Shown here piece by piece: positions 23,016 to 34,560 of a stretch of 64,000 nt of DNA. Both the position numbers and the translations under genes were made by a program. Where the stretch lies: NCBI RefSeq assembly GCF_051622035.1, contig NC_135362.1, positions 28,765,001 through 28,829,000 on the forward strand, written 5' to 3'. This stretch comes from Arctopsyche grandis. Lineage: Eukaryota > Arthropoda > Insecta > Trichoptera > Hydropsychidae. A model generated the notes under the pieces. It was not told the DNA's origin and ran no database searches. It saw only the letters and a program-made list of their open reading frames with translations. How positions within the stretch are numbered: position 1 is the stretch's first letter; each line of letters starts with the position of its first letter.

Positions 23016-23204
23016 ATATGCTTTATATTTTACAAAAAGCGATCTCGCGCATGTCACTGAAATCTCGATCAAGGAAAATCTGGCACCCAAAAACTCCATC
23101 AAGCGAAATATTGTACTAACGAGAATTCGAGTGCCAGATGTTCCGCGATCGAGATTTTGGTGACGTGCGCGAGATCGCTTTTTGCGGAATAATCTGTTTA
23201 CCAC
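23016..23204. mobile_element. MITE family 3, 5'-decayed copy
   Basis: Internal arms AAAAAGCGATCTCGCGCA..GTCAC and GTGACGTGCGCGAGATCGC pair with each other. The right end TGCGGAATAATCTGTTTACC matches the terminal repeat of the copies at 39976 and 50659. The left end is no longer recognisable. Confidence 0.7.
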
Positions 23205-23207
23205 TTT

Positions 23208-23665
23208 ATATTTTTTATTTTATTTTTACATATATACCAGGAAGGCCTTACAGGTAAACCCCAATGCGCCTTCCTGGCCAATAACAAATTTACAAATTAC
23301 AATTCAGCATTTTTTTTTATATAAATCACTGAATTACGAGACACTGTAAAACTCGCAAATCAATGAGACATCTATTAATTTGTACACAAACTTATTAATT
23401 ATACATTAATTAATAGCAAATTATAGGTGACATATCGTATAGGAGGGATTTTTAGCCAATTTTTTTTCCGGGAACCGTTTCAACAATGAAATCAGAGAAA
23501 ATTGGCAAACTCTGATAGGAAACGATCAACCTGAAGTCACAAATCCAGGTCTAACCAACAGCATACTTTCAAAATTCATTTCCATTCGAGGCTCGGGCCC
23601 AGGGATCGAACCCGCCGCCTCTCAACGCTAAGCAGAAGCTTAACGATTGAGCTATGCTGCTGGCT
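23208..23665 (-). repeat. SINE, full length (tail type B)
   Basis: Minus-strand copy of the type seen at 10507: head TAGCCAGCAGCATAGCTCAA, GGTTCGATCCC B box, core, and tail hairpin CCAGGAAGGC..GGCCTTCCTGG at the low end (about 23238-23279). A short core fragment of another copy follows at 23666-23710. Confidence 0.8.
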
Positions 23666-23734
23666 AGACCTGGATTTGTGACTTGATTGTTGATCGTTTC
23701 CTATCAGTACTGTACTTCATCCATAGATTGAGCT

Positions 23735-23990
23735 ATGTATTTTTTATTTTATTTCATAGAACGTGAACAATAGCCTTTACAGATCGCTCCAAAGCGAAGA
23801 GTGCACTTATAAGATACAATTAGCTGTTTCATCTGTAACATCATCCACAGTGACATCTATGGAGAATTTTTTCATATAAATTGGCGAACCTCAAGATGAT
23901 GAAATACTTGAGATTAGCAAGAGAGATAGGAAAGGAGATGCCAATTTTACAGGAACCATTTCAATGAAAATAAAAAAAATTATCTTTAGC
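23735..23990 (-). repeat. SINE 3' two thirds (tail type C)
   Basis: Minus strand: core end (TTTTCATTGAAATGGTTCCTG), ATCTCTCTTGCTAATCTCAA block, CATAGATGTCACTG box and a TGCACTC..tail arm with (AAAAT)n. The head is missing. Confidence 0.65.
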
Positions 23991-24019
23991 ACCAAGAAAT
24001 TATTGGGTTGGATCTCGGA

Positions 24020-24500
24020 CTAATTTTTAATACAGCTGGTCAAACTTGGATATTTGTGACTCCAAGTCGATCGTTTCTCATCAGAGTTTGCCAATTTTAT
24101 CTGTTCGCCTATTTTATCGCTTTATGTGTTCATGCGTTGTTGTTAATTTTGTACTTGGTTATGTACAGTGTGGTTTTTTTATTAGAACAGTAATGTGCGG
24201 TTGTTCTTGTGCGATATTCATGAACAACCGTCTCGTTCTCCGACGAAAGGGTCTCTTGGACTGTATTCGTCGGGGGGGGTGGTGGCCTCATGTTGAGGGC
24301 TTTAAGGGTCAAATCCCGTGACCTTTAAAGCGGGCTTAGAATTTTATCTGATCATTGTTGAAACGGTTCCTCAAAATTGGCAAAAAAAATCATCCTACCT
24401 GTTGTCATAAATCTTCTGTATTTAATATATGTACAATTTGTAAAAAAATATGTACACGTCTAAGTCCATAGATGTCTCAATGGATTGTCCCTGTGGGTCT
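24020..24500 (+). repeat. SINE core and body interrupted by a 236-bp insert
   Basis: Core TTGTGACTCCAAGTCGATCG..GCCAATTTTATCTG resumes after the insert as ATCATTGTTGAAACGGTTCC and continues to a CATAGATGTCTC box. The head before 24020 is not recognisable. Confidence 0.65.
24104..24339. mobile_element. Unclassified 236-bp insertion with 11-bp duplication
   Basis: AATTTTATCTG stands at 24093-24103 and again at 24340-24350, while uninterrupted SINEs have it once. The insert has no clear terminal repeats or A-tail. Its right end carries a GGGTCAAATCCCGTGACC block reminiscent of a pol III B box. A target duplication of 11 bases suggests a retrotransposed sequence. Confidence 0.7.
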
Positions 24501-24572
24501 CTAGTGGGATTCGAGCCCGTGACCACCCTGTGCGAAAGCATATTATGCTATCCACGCCACTGGTTCGATAGA
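24490..24572 (-). repeat. SINE head fragment
   Basis: Minus strand: ACCAGTGGCGTGGATAGCAT..GGGCTCGAATCCCACTAGAG. Only the tRNA-like head remains. Confidence 0.6.
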
Positions 24573-25012
24573 AATCTCTCGCATAGTTTTCCACGTGGAT
24601 TCTAGTTATATCATAAATAATTTATAGGTTGCAGCGCGGCGTGACAGCGTGGAAAATCGACGCCATTTTCCGTGTCGACACAATCTGTGCAGTTCGATTG
24701 CAAACCGGAAACAGGAAACTTCGCATCGTATCGTCGACCAGAGTATCGTATCATCGTATTGAAGTGTCCCAGATGTGTTGCAGACATCCTTTGCTCGATT
24801 CGATATCCACTACCTTTCCATATCAGCAAACATACGTTTACGCTTACATGTTCACAATACATCTTTGAATAAAGGAAGTTTGTTTTAAACTACCAGGCAT
24901 CGTGTGACAGAAAATATTTTGAGATTATCGAATGTGATAGTCCGAACAATCAATGTCAGCATTTAGAAAGCTTTATCACGATCTTCACTCAGCGATAAAT
25001 TTAACCATTTAA
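24573..25012. other. Unassigned
   Basis: Region 24630-24870 has mixed composition and short open frames on both strands with no recognised domain. No element ends seen. Confidence 0.3.
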
Positions 25013-25041
25013 TCATATATATATATATATAAATACGGTAA

Positions 25042-25074
<33 letters not shown>

Positions 25075-25223
25075 TAACTCTCGCCGAACATAATGAAAGA
25101 ATCGATAAAAATCGATAAATTAATTTTTCGACGAGACTACTTTGTCGCGACTCGAACCGATCACCCCAAATAGCCTGAATATGGGTCTAAATTGAGCTAA
25201 TGGTCACGTGCATCACGCCAAAT

Positions 25224-25608
25224 ATATATCCAATATTTAATCGCCATAGTTCTTTATCAACGCTAAATAAAATAAAATTATATCGCGCGCTCATATTACC
25301 ATTATTAACCTATGCTTCACCTGTATGGAATAACGCCTCGAATACTAACCATTCCAAGCTCCAAGTAATACAAAATAAATCCCTAAAAATAATTTATAAT
25401 ACACCCATATATACTAACCTGAAAAAACTGCATGCCAAATATAATATTCCGTTTGTTACAGACATTACTAACAAACTAACCAGTAGATTCTATGACAGAA
25501 TCACTAATAACCATACTAACATACTTGTGAAGAGTCTCGGTGATTACAACAAAATGTCTATACCCTTCAGGTATAAACACAGATTACCTAAACACAATCT
25601 GCTTTAGG
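25224..25608 (+). pseudogene. Jockey reverse transcriptase, C-terminal fragment
   Basis: About 127 codons without stops up to a TAG near 25606. Family traits visible: a thumb-like helix LNKIKLYRALILPLLTYASP, then VWNNAS and LQVIQNKSLKIIYN, as in the C-terminal part of Jockey and related polymerases. The catalytic FADD-type box and endonuclease are absent because the copy is 5'-truncated. It has no start of its own; the upstream ATG at 25200 belongs to the host Helitron. Confidence 0.8.
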
Positions 25609-25875
25609 TCATCGACTTTAGAGAGTCTTTAATTAATATTATGTATTAGATGTATTATGAACATTTATAACGATTGTAAATAGGTTTTTGAGCTCTTTTT
25701 CCTATTATGCTTTAGATTAACATTAGAATAATATAATACTGTGATTAATAACCAAATTAAATTAAATTGTAAAATAGAAAATGATCAGTAGATCAGTAGC
25801 TATTAAAATAGATATAAGATGTATTGTGAACATAATTTCGTAATAATAAAAAGCATTTAAAAATCAAAAATCAAA
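25224..25875 (+). mobile_element. Jockey-clade LINE, 5'-truncated
   Basis: The insertion is flanked by the exact 12-bp duplication ATCACGCCAAAT (25212-25223 and 25876-25887). Only the 3' end of the element was copied: the last part of the reverse transcriptase frame, a 3' untranslated region of about 270 bases and an A-rich AAAATC tail. Truncation with a target duplication is the hallmark of target-primed reverse transcription. Confidence 0.85.
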
Positions 25876-26348
25876 ATCACGCCAAATCAAATAAATTGGA
25901 ATAAAACAAAACTATTCAAATACATTGTTTACTATGAGATTGGCCATTTTTAAGCGGTTTATATTATAAATACCGTTTATATTACAAATACTGAGCGAAG
26001 CCGGGTAAAACAACTAGTATAAAATAAACAAAAGAAGTCTATTAATGAATGTATTTTTCCAAAACTAGTTCCATCTTCTTCATTGTTTTTAAAATGTAAT
26101 GCTCACAATCTAAATGCCAAGCCACAATCTAAAATACTCTGCTGTTAGGGATTTCCATCGGGAAATTCTGCTATGGTTATTAATTCAGAAATTCAGGTGT
26201 AAAGCAGGCTTTATAAACATTGACGCGGATTACACGACCCATGTTCAATGCTACCTGTTTGTTGATATATATATATTTACTAACTTAATTTACTTAATTA
26301 AGTTTAAATTTTTATTAGATTTACTTCTATTAAATCATACAAAATACT

Positions 26349-27172
26349 ATATTGTGCATACGTAAGAAGTATTGTTGAGTTTGCATCCCAAGTTTGGAAC
26401 CCAGAGTACTCTGGTGCAAGAGACAGATTGGAGCGCATTCAGAAGAGATTCTTGAGGTACATCAGTAGCCGTTTTGGATTATCCTATACTTCCTATGAAG
26501 ATGCTTGTAGGTGTCAGCATCTACTTCCACTTGTCAAAAGAAGGGAGATAGCTGACATCTCAACAATTTTGAACATCCTTAACGGCTCGATCGACTGTCC
26601 TCAATTATTGAAAAGACTATCATTGCGTGTGCCAAATAGAATGACTAGATGTAATGAGCTCCTTTACATACCTAATACTTTTTCTAATTATGGAAGAAGC
26701 CCATTCATCTGGCGTGCAAGCTCCACCGTCAACACACTAATTTTAACAATTTCTATGTTTGACTTATTTAATATTAATGCTATACAAGCTAGAGTGATTA
26801 TTGCAAATTTGTTTTTCGATGATTAATTTTATTGAAAATTTACGATTGTGATTATGAATTTTTATTTTGATGTATTTATTTTGTCTTTTTGTTTTTTGTT
26901 ATATATTATATTATTTCAAAATTTTTATCATATTATTATTCTTATTATTTGGATATTTTTATTATACTGTTATTTCTATTTTTTTTCTTTTTGTTTTCTC
27001 TAACTATATTACTCTATTATCATTTTTGTTTCTTATTTTAAATGTTTGAGCTTTTCTTTTTTTTACCTATATGTGAAAATTATTAATGGTTTACTTAACA
27101 TAATTATGTTTTTTTACTATCAATCTATGTAACTTAATAAACTGTAAATTTTCCAAATAAATAAATAAACAT
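26349..27172 (+). mobile_element. LINE 3' end (I/Jockey/CR1-like), 5'-truncated
   Basis: From about 26349 one frame encodes YCAYVRSIVEFASQVWNPEY, then LERIQKRFLRYISSRFG and a conserved LLPLVKRREIADISTILNIL, up to a stop at 26824-26826. These are C-terminal motifs of non-LTR reverse transcriptases. A U-rich 3' region and AATAAATAAATAAAC tail follow. The open stretch lacks the catalytic core. The clade is not certain, and no target duplication was identified. Confidence 0.75.
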
Positions 27173-28263
27173 TTTCCTACAACATTCCCACCTCACTGGC
27201 ATGCCACTGCACGATCCATACAATGGCAGACATCTTTCGACGTATCGACATGTGTAGACTCTGCACTATGCATTCTGCTTATATAATAGATACATATGTA
27301 TGTATATATACATATTATATTTCCGGACGAGCATTTGCGGAAAGCCATTTCAATCCCTAGATACAGATGCAATGCAGAAACTAGACCGACATTATTGTAT
27401 GTAATACATACTAGGAACGAACATTCTAACACACATACATAATTACGCATACAAACGGGAAACCTGAATACATTTCCCGTGATTTACGCTCTCGGCCTTA
27501 GCATTAGGAAAATTGAATTTTCTCACAATAACAAACAAAATCGGACGAAAATTTTTATTATCATAAGAAAATTAGCTCGACCCAAATTCCACTCCACCCT
27601 ACATCGGACTTGGCTCATTTTTGAACAAAATCACACGTGTATACATACATACATACATTATTATATTTCCACTCAACAATGTGAGACACGGTCCGTTTGT
27701 TTGCTCGAACGAATACGTTAGCTTGACAAACGAGCGAAATTATACAATGAGAATTCTAAATTCAGACCCCGGTCTCCAGTTTGGGTACATACATAATGCA
27801 TACAGACATTATAATATAATAATGTTACGTTGATAATTTTTCGTCGTGATATTACGCCGATACGCAATATTAAAACGTGTATTTGAGGAGAGGACGACTA
27901 AAAACGCCCAATCGATACACTCTGCGAGTCACACTATATTTGCATATTTTGTCAATAAAGCTGTGTGACTTAATGGCTGAATTTGTACCTACGTGTGTAT
28001 GCGTGTATTTATGTATATTACAGTTGGTGGAAAAAATAGGGGAAGGTTGCCAAGATGGAACGAAGGGTAAGACTGATTTGAATATGTACTGTATAAAAGC
28101 AGAAAGCAGTGACTTTACTGTAATTGAGTGTAATAAACCCTCTTATAATGCACTGGATAGGTTCAGAAAAAAAGGCGTCAAAAATTTAATAAAAGAAAAA
28201 AACCGTAAGAGGGTGCTATATCTCGCATCAAGTCGTCCTTCCATTTTAATTTTTTCATATACT
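27173..28263. other. Unassigned
   Basis: Short TATGTA-type repeats and an open frame at 27877-28311 without a recognised domain. Its last codons run into the terminal repeat of the Tigger element, so it is unlikely to be a gene. Confidence 0.3.
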
Positions 28264-28339
28264 TACAGTAGAACCTCGATTATCCGGATTGTTAAAAACT
28301 TAAATATTTAAATATTTATTTTTAATGTTACTGTAGCAT

Positions 28340-28640
28340 ATTTATTTATTTATATATTATCTTAGCTATCAAGCTTATTTAAAAATTTAAGTCTTAATTA
28401 CTTACATAACTCTAAAATTTATAATTAACTTATATGTACTGCCCCTCACAGAGGTGTCTCTTCGCAGTCTTAGCAGACCTGATGCACTCATGGAGAGCAT
28501 TATACATGAGCACACCCCTGTGAAAAACACCCCCAGCTGTCTTATTTTTTCTTACTCTACTTACAACTAGTTTGTCCTTATTTTTAGTATAAAAACTGTT
28601 TATCTCTATTCCTTATTATATATGTAATCATCAATAACTT
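28340..28640 (-). mobile_element. LINE 3' fragment
   Basis: Minus strand: a frame with KDKLVVSRVRKNKTAGGVFH and RGVLMYNALHECIR, which is like the C-terminal tail of several LINE polymerases, then an A-rich tail (TTTATTTATTTATATA on plus at about 28340). It is 5'-truncated and sits in the Tigger element. Confidence 0.55.
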
Positions 28641-28649
28641 ATAAACAAA

Positions 28650-29057
28650 AGACATGCTAAAAACAGCCGCCGTTATAATTGGTTTTCGAGTATTATCTCC
28701 AGGCTTAAGTGCAAGTCGGCTAACAATGGAAACCCCCCCCCCCCCCGAATTGACTATGTGGTCGGTAACGGCACTCGGTCGCTTCCCGCTAGAGTTCTCA
28801 GAATTGACAGCGCGAAAGCATGGGACTGAGTGCATTGGACCGTGAGACTGCATATACGTGTACGTGCCTAAACAATGGGGAAGTAAACGGACGTCTAAGA
28901 TGCAGTGAGCGACCTGCCCTTTAGTAGCAGGTACTTAGGCCATATGTAGGCATTCTGGGCGGAGCACTGGCTGTGCGTGTATCTCCTTAGTCATCCAATA
29001 AATGCTGTGAAGCGACTTTGGCCTTTTATTTGGATCCTCCACCCACCCTACGCAACA
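28650..29057 (+). mobile_element. Solo LTR, decayed copy (family GCCGCCGTTATAATTGG)
   Basis: About 80% like the solo LTR at 38792-39143. Shared blocks: GCCGCCGTTATAATTGG, GTCGGTAACGGCA, AGCAGGTACTTAGGCCATAT, CATCCAATAAATG and the end CCTACGCAACA. It holds a C14 run at 28731-28746. The left end is not sharp. Confidence 0.7.
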
Positions 29058-29089
29058 TTGCCTATATATATAGAAAAGAAAACAATAAG

Positions 29090-29642
29090 TAAACGTGTTG
29101 TATTATCATAAAAAGACAAATTAGATATAATCAATGCATTAAAATGCGGTGTCTCAGGATGTTTTTTGTCAAATAAATATGGAGTTGGAACGTCAACGAT
29201 CTGGGATGTAAAAATACAAAGTGAAACATTATGAAGTTTACTGATTCTTTAATGTCAGAAGATGAAAGGTCTGGTCAGCGTGAGGTTATGAAAAAATCGG
29301 GAAATTAAGAAATTGAAGAGTGAATTTTTTATGTGGTTCATTCAAAGACGATTGTCTAGACAGTCAAAATCTGGTCCATTACTGTGTGAAAAAGCAATAT
29401 TTTTAATACAAGATTAAATGGAGATTCTACCTTTAAATCAAGTTCGAGTTGGCTCAAATCAAGTTCGAGTTGGAAAATTCAAAGGGCGTCATAGTATCAG
29501 AGAACTAGAAATTCATGGGAAAAACTTTCTGTCGACATTGGGAAATCAAAATCTCCCAAGTGCTTTAAAAATATCAGAAGTCATCCGGTTGAATATGACA
29601 ATACTTTTAAGACAACTTGTGTGTTTTCAAAGCAACAGCTAA
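29090..29642 (+). pseudogene. Tigger/Jerky-type transposase remnant
   Basis: Frames broken by stops and shifts still show the N-terminal DNA-binding part of this transposase: a CGVSG..KYGVGTSTIWDVK-like helix-turn-helix (about 29140-29205), then FMWFIQRR..SGPLLCEKA (29330-29395), and FKGRHSIRELEIHGKNFLS (29480-29535) in the last open piece. The catalytic domain is missing. Not functional. Confidence 0.75.
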
Positions 29643-29870
29643 CTTTAAGCAAAAATCCATAATTGAATTTCTTAATAAGGAATAATTTAATTTTGATCTT
29701 CATGCTATTATATATGTAAATGTAGACAAATAAAAATTATTCATACTTAATGTACTCGTCTTTTCCTGTCAAATTTTGATTTTCTCGATTATCCGAATTT
29801 TTCATTATCCGGACTACCTTCATCCCCAATAAGTCCGTATAAAATAAATAAAAATAATCGAGGTTCTACT

Positions 29871-31567
29871 ATGTTCTACTACCAGTGGAGAGCTGTCATT
29901 GATCTATAAAGACTAGGCTAGTTTACTAAAATGTTTTACCTAAAATTTAAAAATATCAACAAGTCAATTATTATACAATCAATTCAAATCGTTATATATA
30001 TTTAATAATTCCCTGGGATTATTAAAGTTCAGAAACCGGAATTAGTCCTACCTGAGGTAGTGGTAGTGGTTTGCTATGGTATGGTCCGTCGCGTTGTTCG
30101 CTTGCACGGACCCGCCGTCTCAATTCTGTTCCTTTCGCGGTACTTGCGAATTGTTATGTATAGGCGTTCTGTCAAAGACAGGTCATTTTTTAATTTACCC
30201 GTCTCTTCAAATATTTATGGAATATTCTGATTTGTTTCTATCAGTTTTCTATTTGTTTATATCATTCGGAACATTTTTTTTTGTTAAAATAACACATACA
30301 TATTTACACAAAACTTCTTAAGTACAAATATGGCAAGGGACTTGTCTCACGAAACGATTCCCTAAAAAGAAATCAGTGCGGAGCGCGTAGAAACAAATAA
30401 CGAGGCCTTTGAATGTTGCATTCTCGATCGATTGATCGACAAATCGTTCAGAAGATTAAGTTTTGAAGACAAACAAGATGTTATTTAGGAAGTTAAGCTA
30501 CATAGGATATTTCTGTTAGCACATATGTAAATGAAAAAATATACTCATTACTTCAAGAAATTATAATTCAAAAATTAAAATATATTTTTTCTCTAACTAG
30601 CTCCCTGTTACATTAAAATTCATAAGAAGTATGGAGGCGAAAAGAATTAAATGACTTATTTTACTTTAGTATTTTAGTAAACGCGCTGTTTAATATGACG
30701 GGCGGGAAGGAAGTGAAATAGTAGCCACCAACATGGTCCAATTGATCTCAAATCACAGGATGGCGATCATACTAAAAAAATAAAAGTGGAGTTAAGTATT
30801 TCTTGCAGCAATTCGTTAATCTAATGATCAAATTCAAATGTTATTCGTGGAGAGACAAATCTGATAAGTTTTCCGGAATCGTTTCGTACTTACGAATTTA
30901 ATGCTTTACGCGTATTATAACGATTAAATCAAATCTCTTCAGACTTTAAAATTGATAAAACCGGAACCACCGACAAAGGGAAGAGATAATAAGGAAACTG
31001 GAAGCACTAATCTGAATGAAGTCCTTCAAGTAATTCTGCTGCGGATTATGCGGCGCTTTTCCGGTGTCTGGATTTGAACAATAAAGACGGACGAAAATAA
31101 TAAAAATTATCATTCAATCCCCCCCCCCCTTCTACTGTCTATAAATGTATTATATTATATATCAAACAAAACATTTAAAGTTCAGCACAAAATTAATTTA
31201 ATTAAACATAAAAGCTCTAATTTTCATCCGTCTATGGGAACAGACAGAGTTCTAACTAAAATCATTAATTGTTTTTCCAGAACATCTGATAATCTTATAC
31301 TTAAAATGAATGTTGGAATTTTAATATTTCCATATTTTACATCACAAAAAGTCGAAGTCTTTACACCCAAAGCAATGATTTACGCTTTTAATGCATTTTC
31401 AATAGAAAACTCTAACCAGCGTTGCTCGGGTGGATAAAAGTTGTTAAAAAACTATTCAAATGGCTTCGAAGTCTTCCAAAATCTATCTACATACAAAATC
31501 TACTACTACATACAAAATCTACTAAATTATGAATCAAATTTTATATTTATAATATAACGTATAGTAT
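29871..31567. other. No gene recognised
   Basis: About 1.7 kb without a supported feature. A patch at 30060-30180 is richer in G+C (GGTCCGTCGCGTTGTTCGC) and a C9 run lies at 31118-31128. Nothing assigned. Confidence 0.35.
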
Positions 31568-31882
31568 TGTGGCGTGGACGTGTAGAGAGGTTTCCAAGAT
31601 CGGAGTGAAAGGCGGAGCAGTAGAAGTAGAGGTAGTTTATTGTTCTTGATCCGTCGGCCTGCCAGTTCCGAATGAAGCACGGACCAAAACCACCTAATAT
31701 TTATACCCCCAACGCTTACACACAACACAGAGAGGTTATTGGTCGATGGGTTGCGAGACCTTATTTACTGTTGTATTCAGCTCGTTCATAATGTCAAAGG
31801 CTTTTTGACGCGAACGCGAGATCAGGTGATCTCAACGATAGTAAACAAGTGGTCGACAAGCACCAATCACCTGATCTCTACA
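31568..31882 (-). mobile_element. Probable solo LTR
   Basis: Minus strand begins TGTAGAGATCAGGTGATTGG and ends CGTCCACGCCACA. In order it has a CCAAT box (ATCGACCAATAACC), a TATA box (GGGGGTATAAATATTAGG) and AATAAACTACC, as expected for U3-R-U5. A flanking 4-5 bp duplication was not found. Confidence 0.55.
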
Positions 31883-32082
31883 TTACCGTATTTTTTTACG
31901 ATTTTCATTGTTATTATTTGTGTATTACATAAATACATAAGTATATTTGAAGGCAAACTCATTGCATGGTAAATGGCGTGGAGAGAGCAGAAGGAAGAAT
32001 AAAATCAAATAACTACTCACTTACAAATTATTCGATTACTTCATACATTTCTATATTTGATGACGTAATTTGAAATACATTG

Positions 32083-32180
32083 TTGGGTAGGGGTGGGTTC
32101 AGGATCCAAATGAAAGGCCAAAGTCGCTTCACAGCATTTATTCAACGATTCAAGAGGTCCACACGGATCAACCGCTCACT
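32083..32180 (-). mobile_element. LTR fragment (family GCCGCCGTTATAATTGG)
   Basis: Minus-strand match to the right end of the LTRs at 28650 and 38792: AAATGCTGTGAAGCGACTTT, GGCCTTTCATTTGGATCC, ACCCACCCCTACC..CAACA. The rest is lost. Confidence 0.65.
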
Positions 32181-32962
<782 letters not shown>

Positions 32963-32964
32963 TT

Positions 32965-33230
32965 ATTATAATAATACTGAACATTCAGAGGAAAGTGGAG
33001 TCAAGTCGAGTAGGTTTCAAATCTTTAATAGACGCTCTTCTGGTGGAAGCCGGGTTCCAATTGAATACTGAGGCCAACCCGCCAGCTTTTATACATGTTC
33101 GTAAGACGCGCGGGTTTGGTCGATGAGCCGAGCTCTTCGATTGGTCGATGATTCGGACTCTATGATTGGACAATGAGTGCCGCGCGCTGATTGGGCGGCG
33201 TGCACTGATAATCCCATTTTTATGCAACGT
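32965..33230 (-). promoter_or_regulatory. CCAAT/TATA promoter, probably of an LTR
   Basis: Reading minus: CCAAT boxes at about 33193, 33167 and 33142 (CGCCCAATCAGC, GTCCAATCATAG, GACCAATCGAAG), then TATAAAAGC at about 33084-33092, then an initiator-like TCAGTATTC about 25 bases on. ATCGACCAA is shared with the LTR at 31568-31882, which suggests a related LTR. A cellular promoter is the alternative. No open frame downstream is recognised. Confidence 0.45.
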
Positions 33231-33234
33231 ATTG

Positions 33235-33316
<82 letters not shown>
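33235..33316. repeat. (AT)n microsatellite
   Basis: About 41 AT units, then TGTGTAGGTGTGTATG-type sequence. Confidence 0.95.
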
Positions 33317-33322
<6 letters not shown>

Positions 33323-33430
33323 AGGTGTGTATGTATGTATATGTATATATGTGTATTTTTATATTTATGTATGAATGTACATATGTGTATTTGTGTATAT
33401 ATGGATGGTGTACATATATATTTATATAAT

Positions 33431-33515
33431 TGTCTTTGGCCAGGAAGGCGCATTGGGTTTACCTGTTAGGCCTTCTTGGTGTAAATTAAATAAAAAATAA
33501 AAAATAAATAAAATA
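33431..33515 (+). repeat. SINE tail fragment (type B)
   Basis: Only the 3' hairpin GGCCAGGAAGGC..GGCCTTCTTGG with loop GCATTGGGTTTACCTGTTAG and the (AAAAT)n end is present. A 5'-truncated copy. Confidence 0.7.
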
Positions 33516-33555
33516 TTGGATAACCTATGAAAAACACTGTCGTATATGTTTATTA

Positions 33556-33595
<40 letters not shown>

Positions 33596-34360
33596 TACAT
33601 ACATATATGAGAATTGGCAACACCAAATCATCACAACTTCCATCATTCCAGACTTACACACCCCCTTCAGTATCTTTTTAGCTGAATTTTAAGAAGCTGG
33701 AAGTTGACCATGAAAATAATTTTATTCTAAAAACTGTCAACTATATACATACATATAACTGAAGCTATTTCTCACAATTTGAACCGTTCAATACGAATGC
33801 CACTAGATTAAATCATAGAATTATTAATGAATGAAACGCCTGAATAATATACATACATAGTAGTATTACACTCACATTCGTCATAACTAAAGAACTCACA
33901 AGGAATATTAAACTCTTTCATTCGCCATTTTATTTTCGCCTATAAATGATATTACATCATGACGTTGCGTTCGGTTCGTTCTGACGGAACGGGGGGGGGG
34001 AGAAGAAGAAATGATTAATGACACGATTGACGGAGTCGTTCTTCAGAAGCATTCGACCGGCAAAGAGTCGATATAAGTTTTTCACAAACAAACAATATGT
34101 ATACAGTAGATGAGTGTAAAAACCAGACGGCTAGACAATGGAGGTAAACGTCAATTATGTCATTTTAATCGCTATCATTACGCGTTCTGTGCCAAAAATC
34201 GATACGACACAATTGAGGAGGTTTACGTCAAGGTTGGCTTGGCCTATCCTCTCCGGACAGGTTTCCCTCACACTCCCGTCAGGAATGACGTAACGTCAGA
34301 ATACAACGGATGTTTTAATCGCCGCTGAAGGTACGTAACCTTTGATGATTTATATTATTA
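33516..34360. other. No gene recognised
   Basis: Contains a poly(A)/(AT)n tract at 33557-33596 and a G10 run at 33992-34001. An open frame at 34110-34328 shows no domain and no splice context. Confidence 0.35.
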
Positions 34361-34560
34361 GCCAGCAGTATGGCTCGGTGGTTGCCGAGTTTATTTAGTA
34401 CCGAGAGATTACTGAGTTCGATCCCGTGCTAATCTTCAATACTGCTGGTTAGACTTGGATATTTGTACCTCCAAGTCGATCGTTTCTTATCACAGTTTTC
34501 CAATTTATCTAATTTTCATTGTTGAAACGGTTCCTTAAATTGGCAAAAATCATCGCACTC
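34361..34560 (+). repeat. SINE head and core
   Basis: Head AGCCAGCAGTATGGCTCGG, B box GTTCGATCCCG, closing ATACTGCTGG, core (CCTCCAAGTCGATCGTTTCT, GTTGAAACGGTTCCT). The tail is lost. Confidence 0.7.

Larger units (their letters stand above)
25013..26017 (+). mobile_element. Helitron carrying a LINE insert
   Basis: Flanks A|TC at 25012-25014 and CTAG|T at 26014-26018. The 5' part has an (AT)n and (GT)n tract, and the 3' part ends GCGAAGCCGGGTAAAACAAC then TAG. Without the LINE the element is about 341 bases. No Rep/helicase frame, so non-autonomous. Confidence 0.75.
28266..29870 (+). mobile_element. Tigger/pogo-type element, heavily invaded
   Basis: Left end TA|CAGTAGAACCTCGATTATCC and right end ATAATCGAGGTTCTACT are inverted repeats of the Tigger/Jerky kind. 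ATTATCCG recurs inside the right end (29788-29820). A LINE fragment (28340-28640) and a solo LTR (28650-29057) lie inside, followed by a transposase remnant. The TA flank fits Tc1/mariner-superfamily insertion. Confidence 0.8.

Noticed and set aside
27877-28311. 144-codon open frame as a gene
   Set aside because: Its 3' end is the Tigger terminal repeat, and no domain or splice partner is seen.
34110-34328. 72-codon frame as an exon
   Set aside because: No recognised domain, no convincing splice sites, no partner exon.
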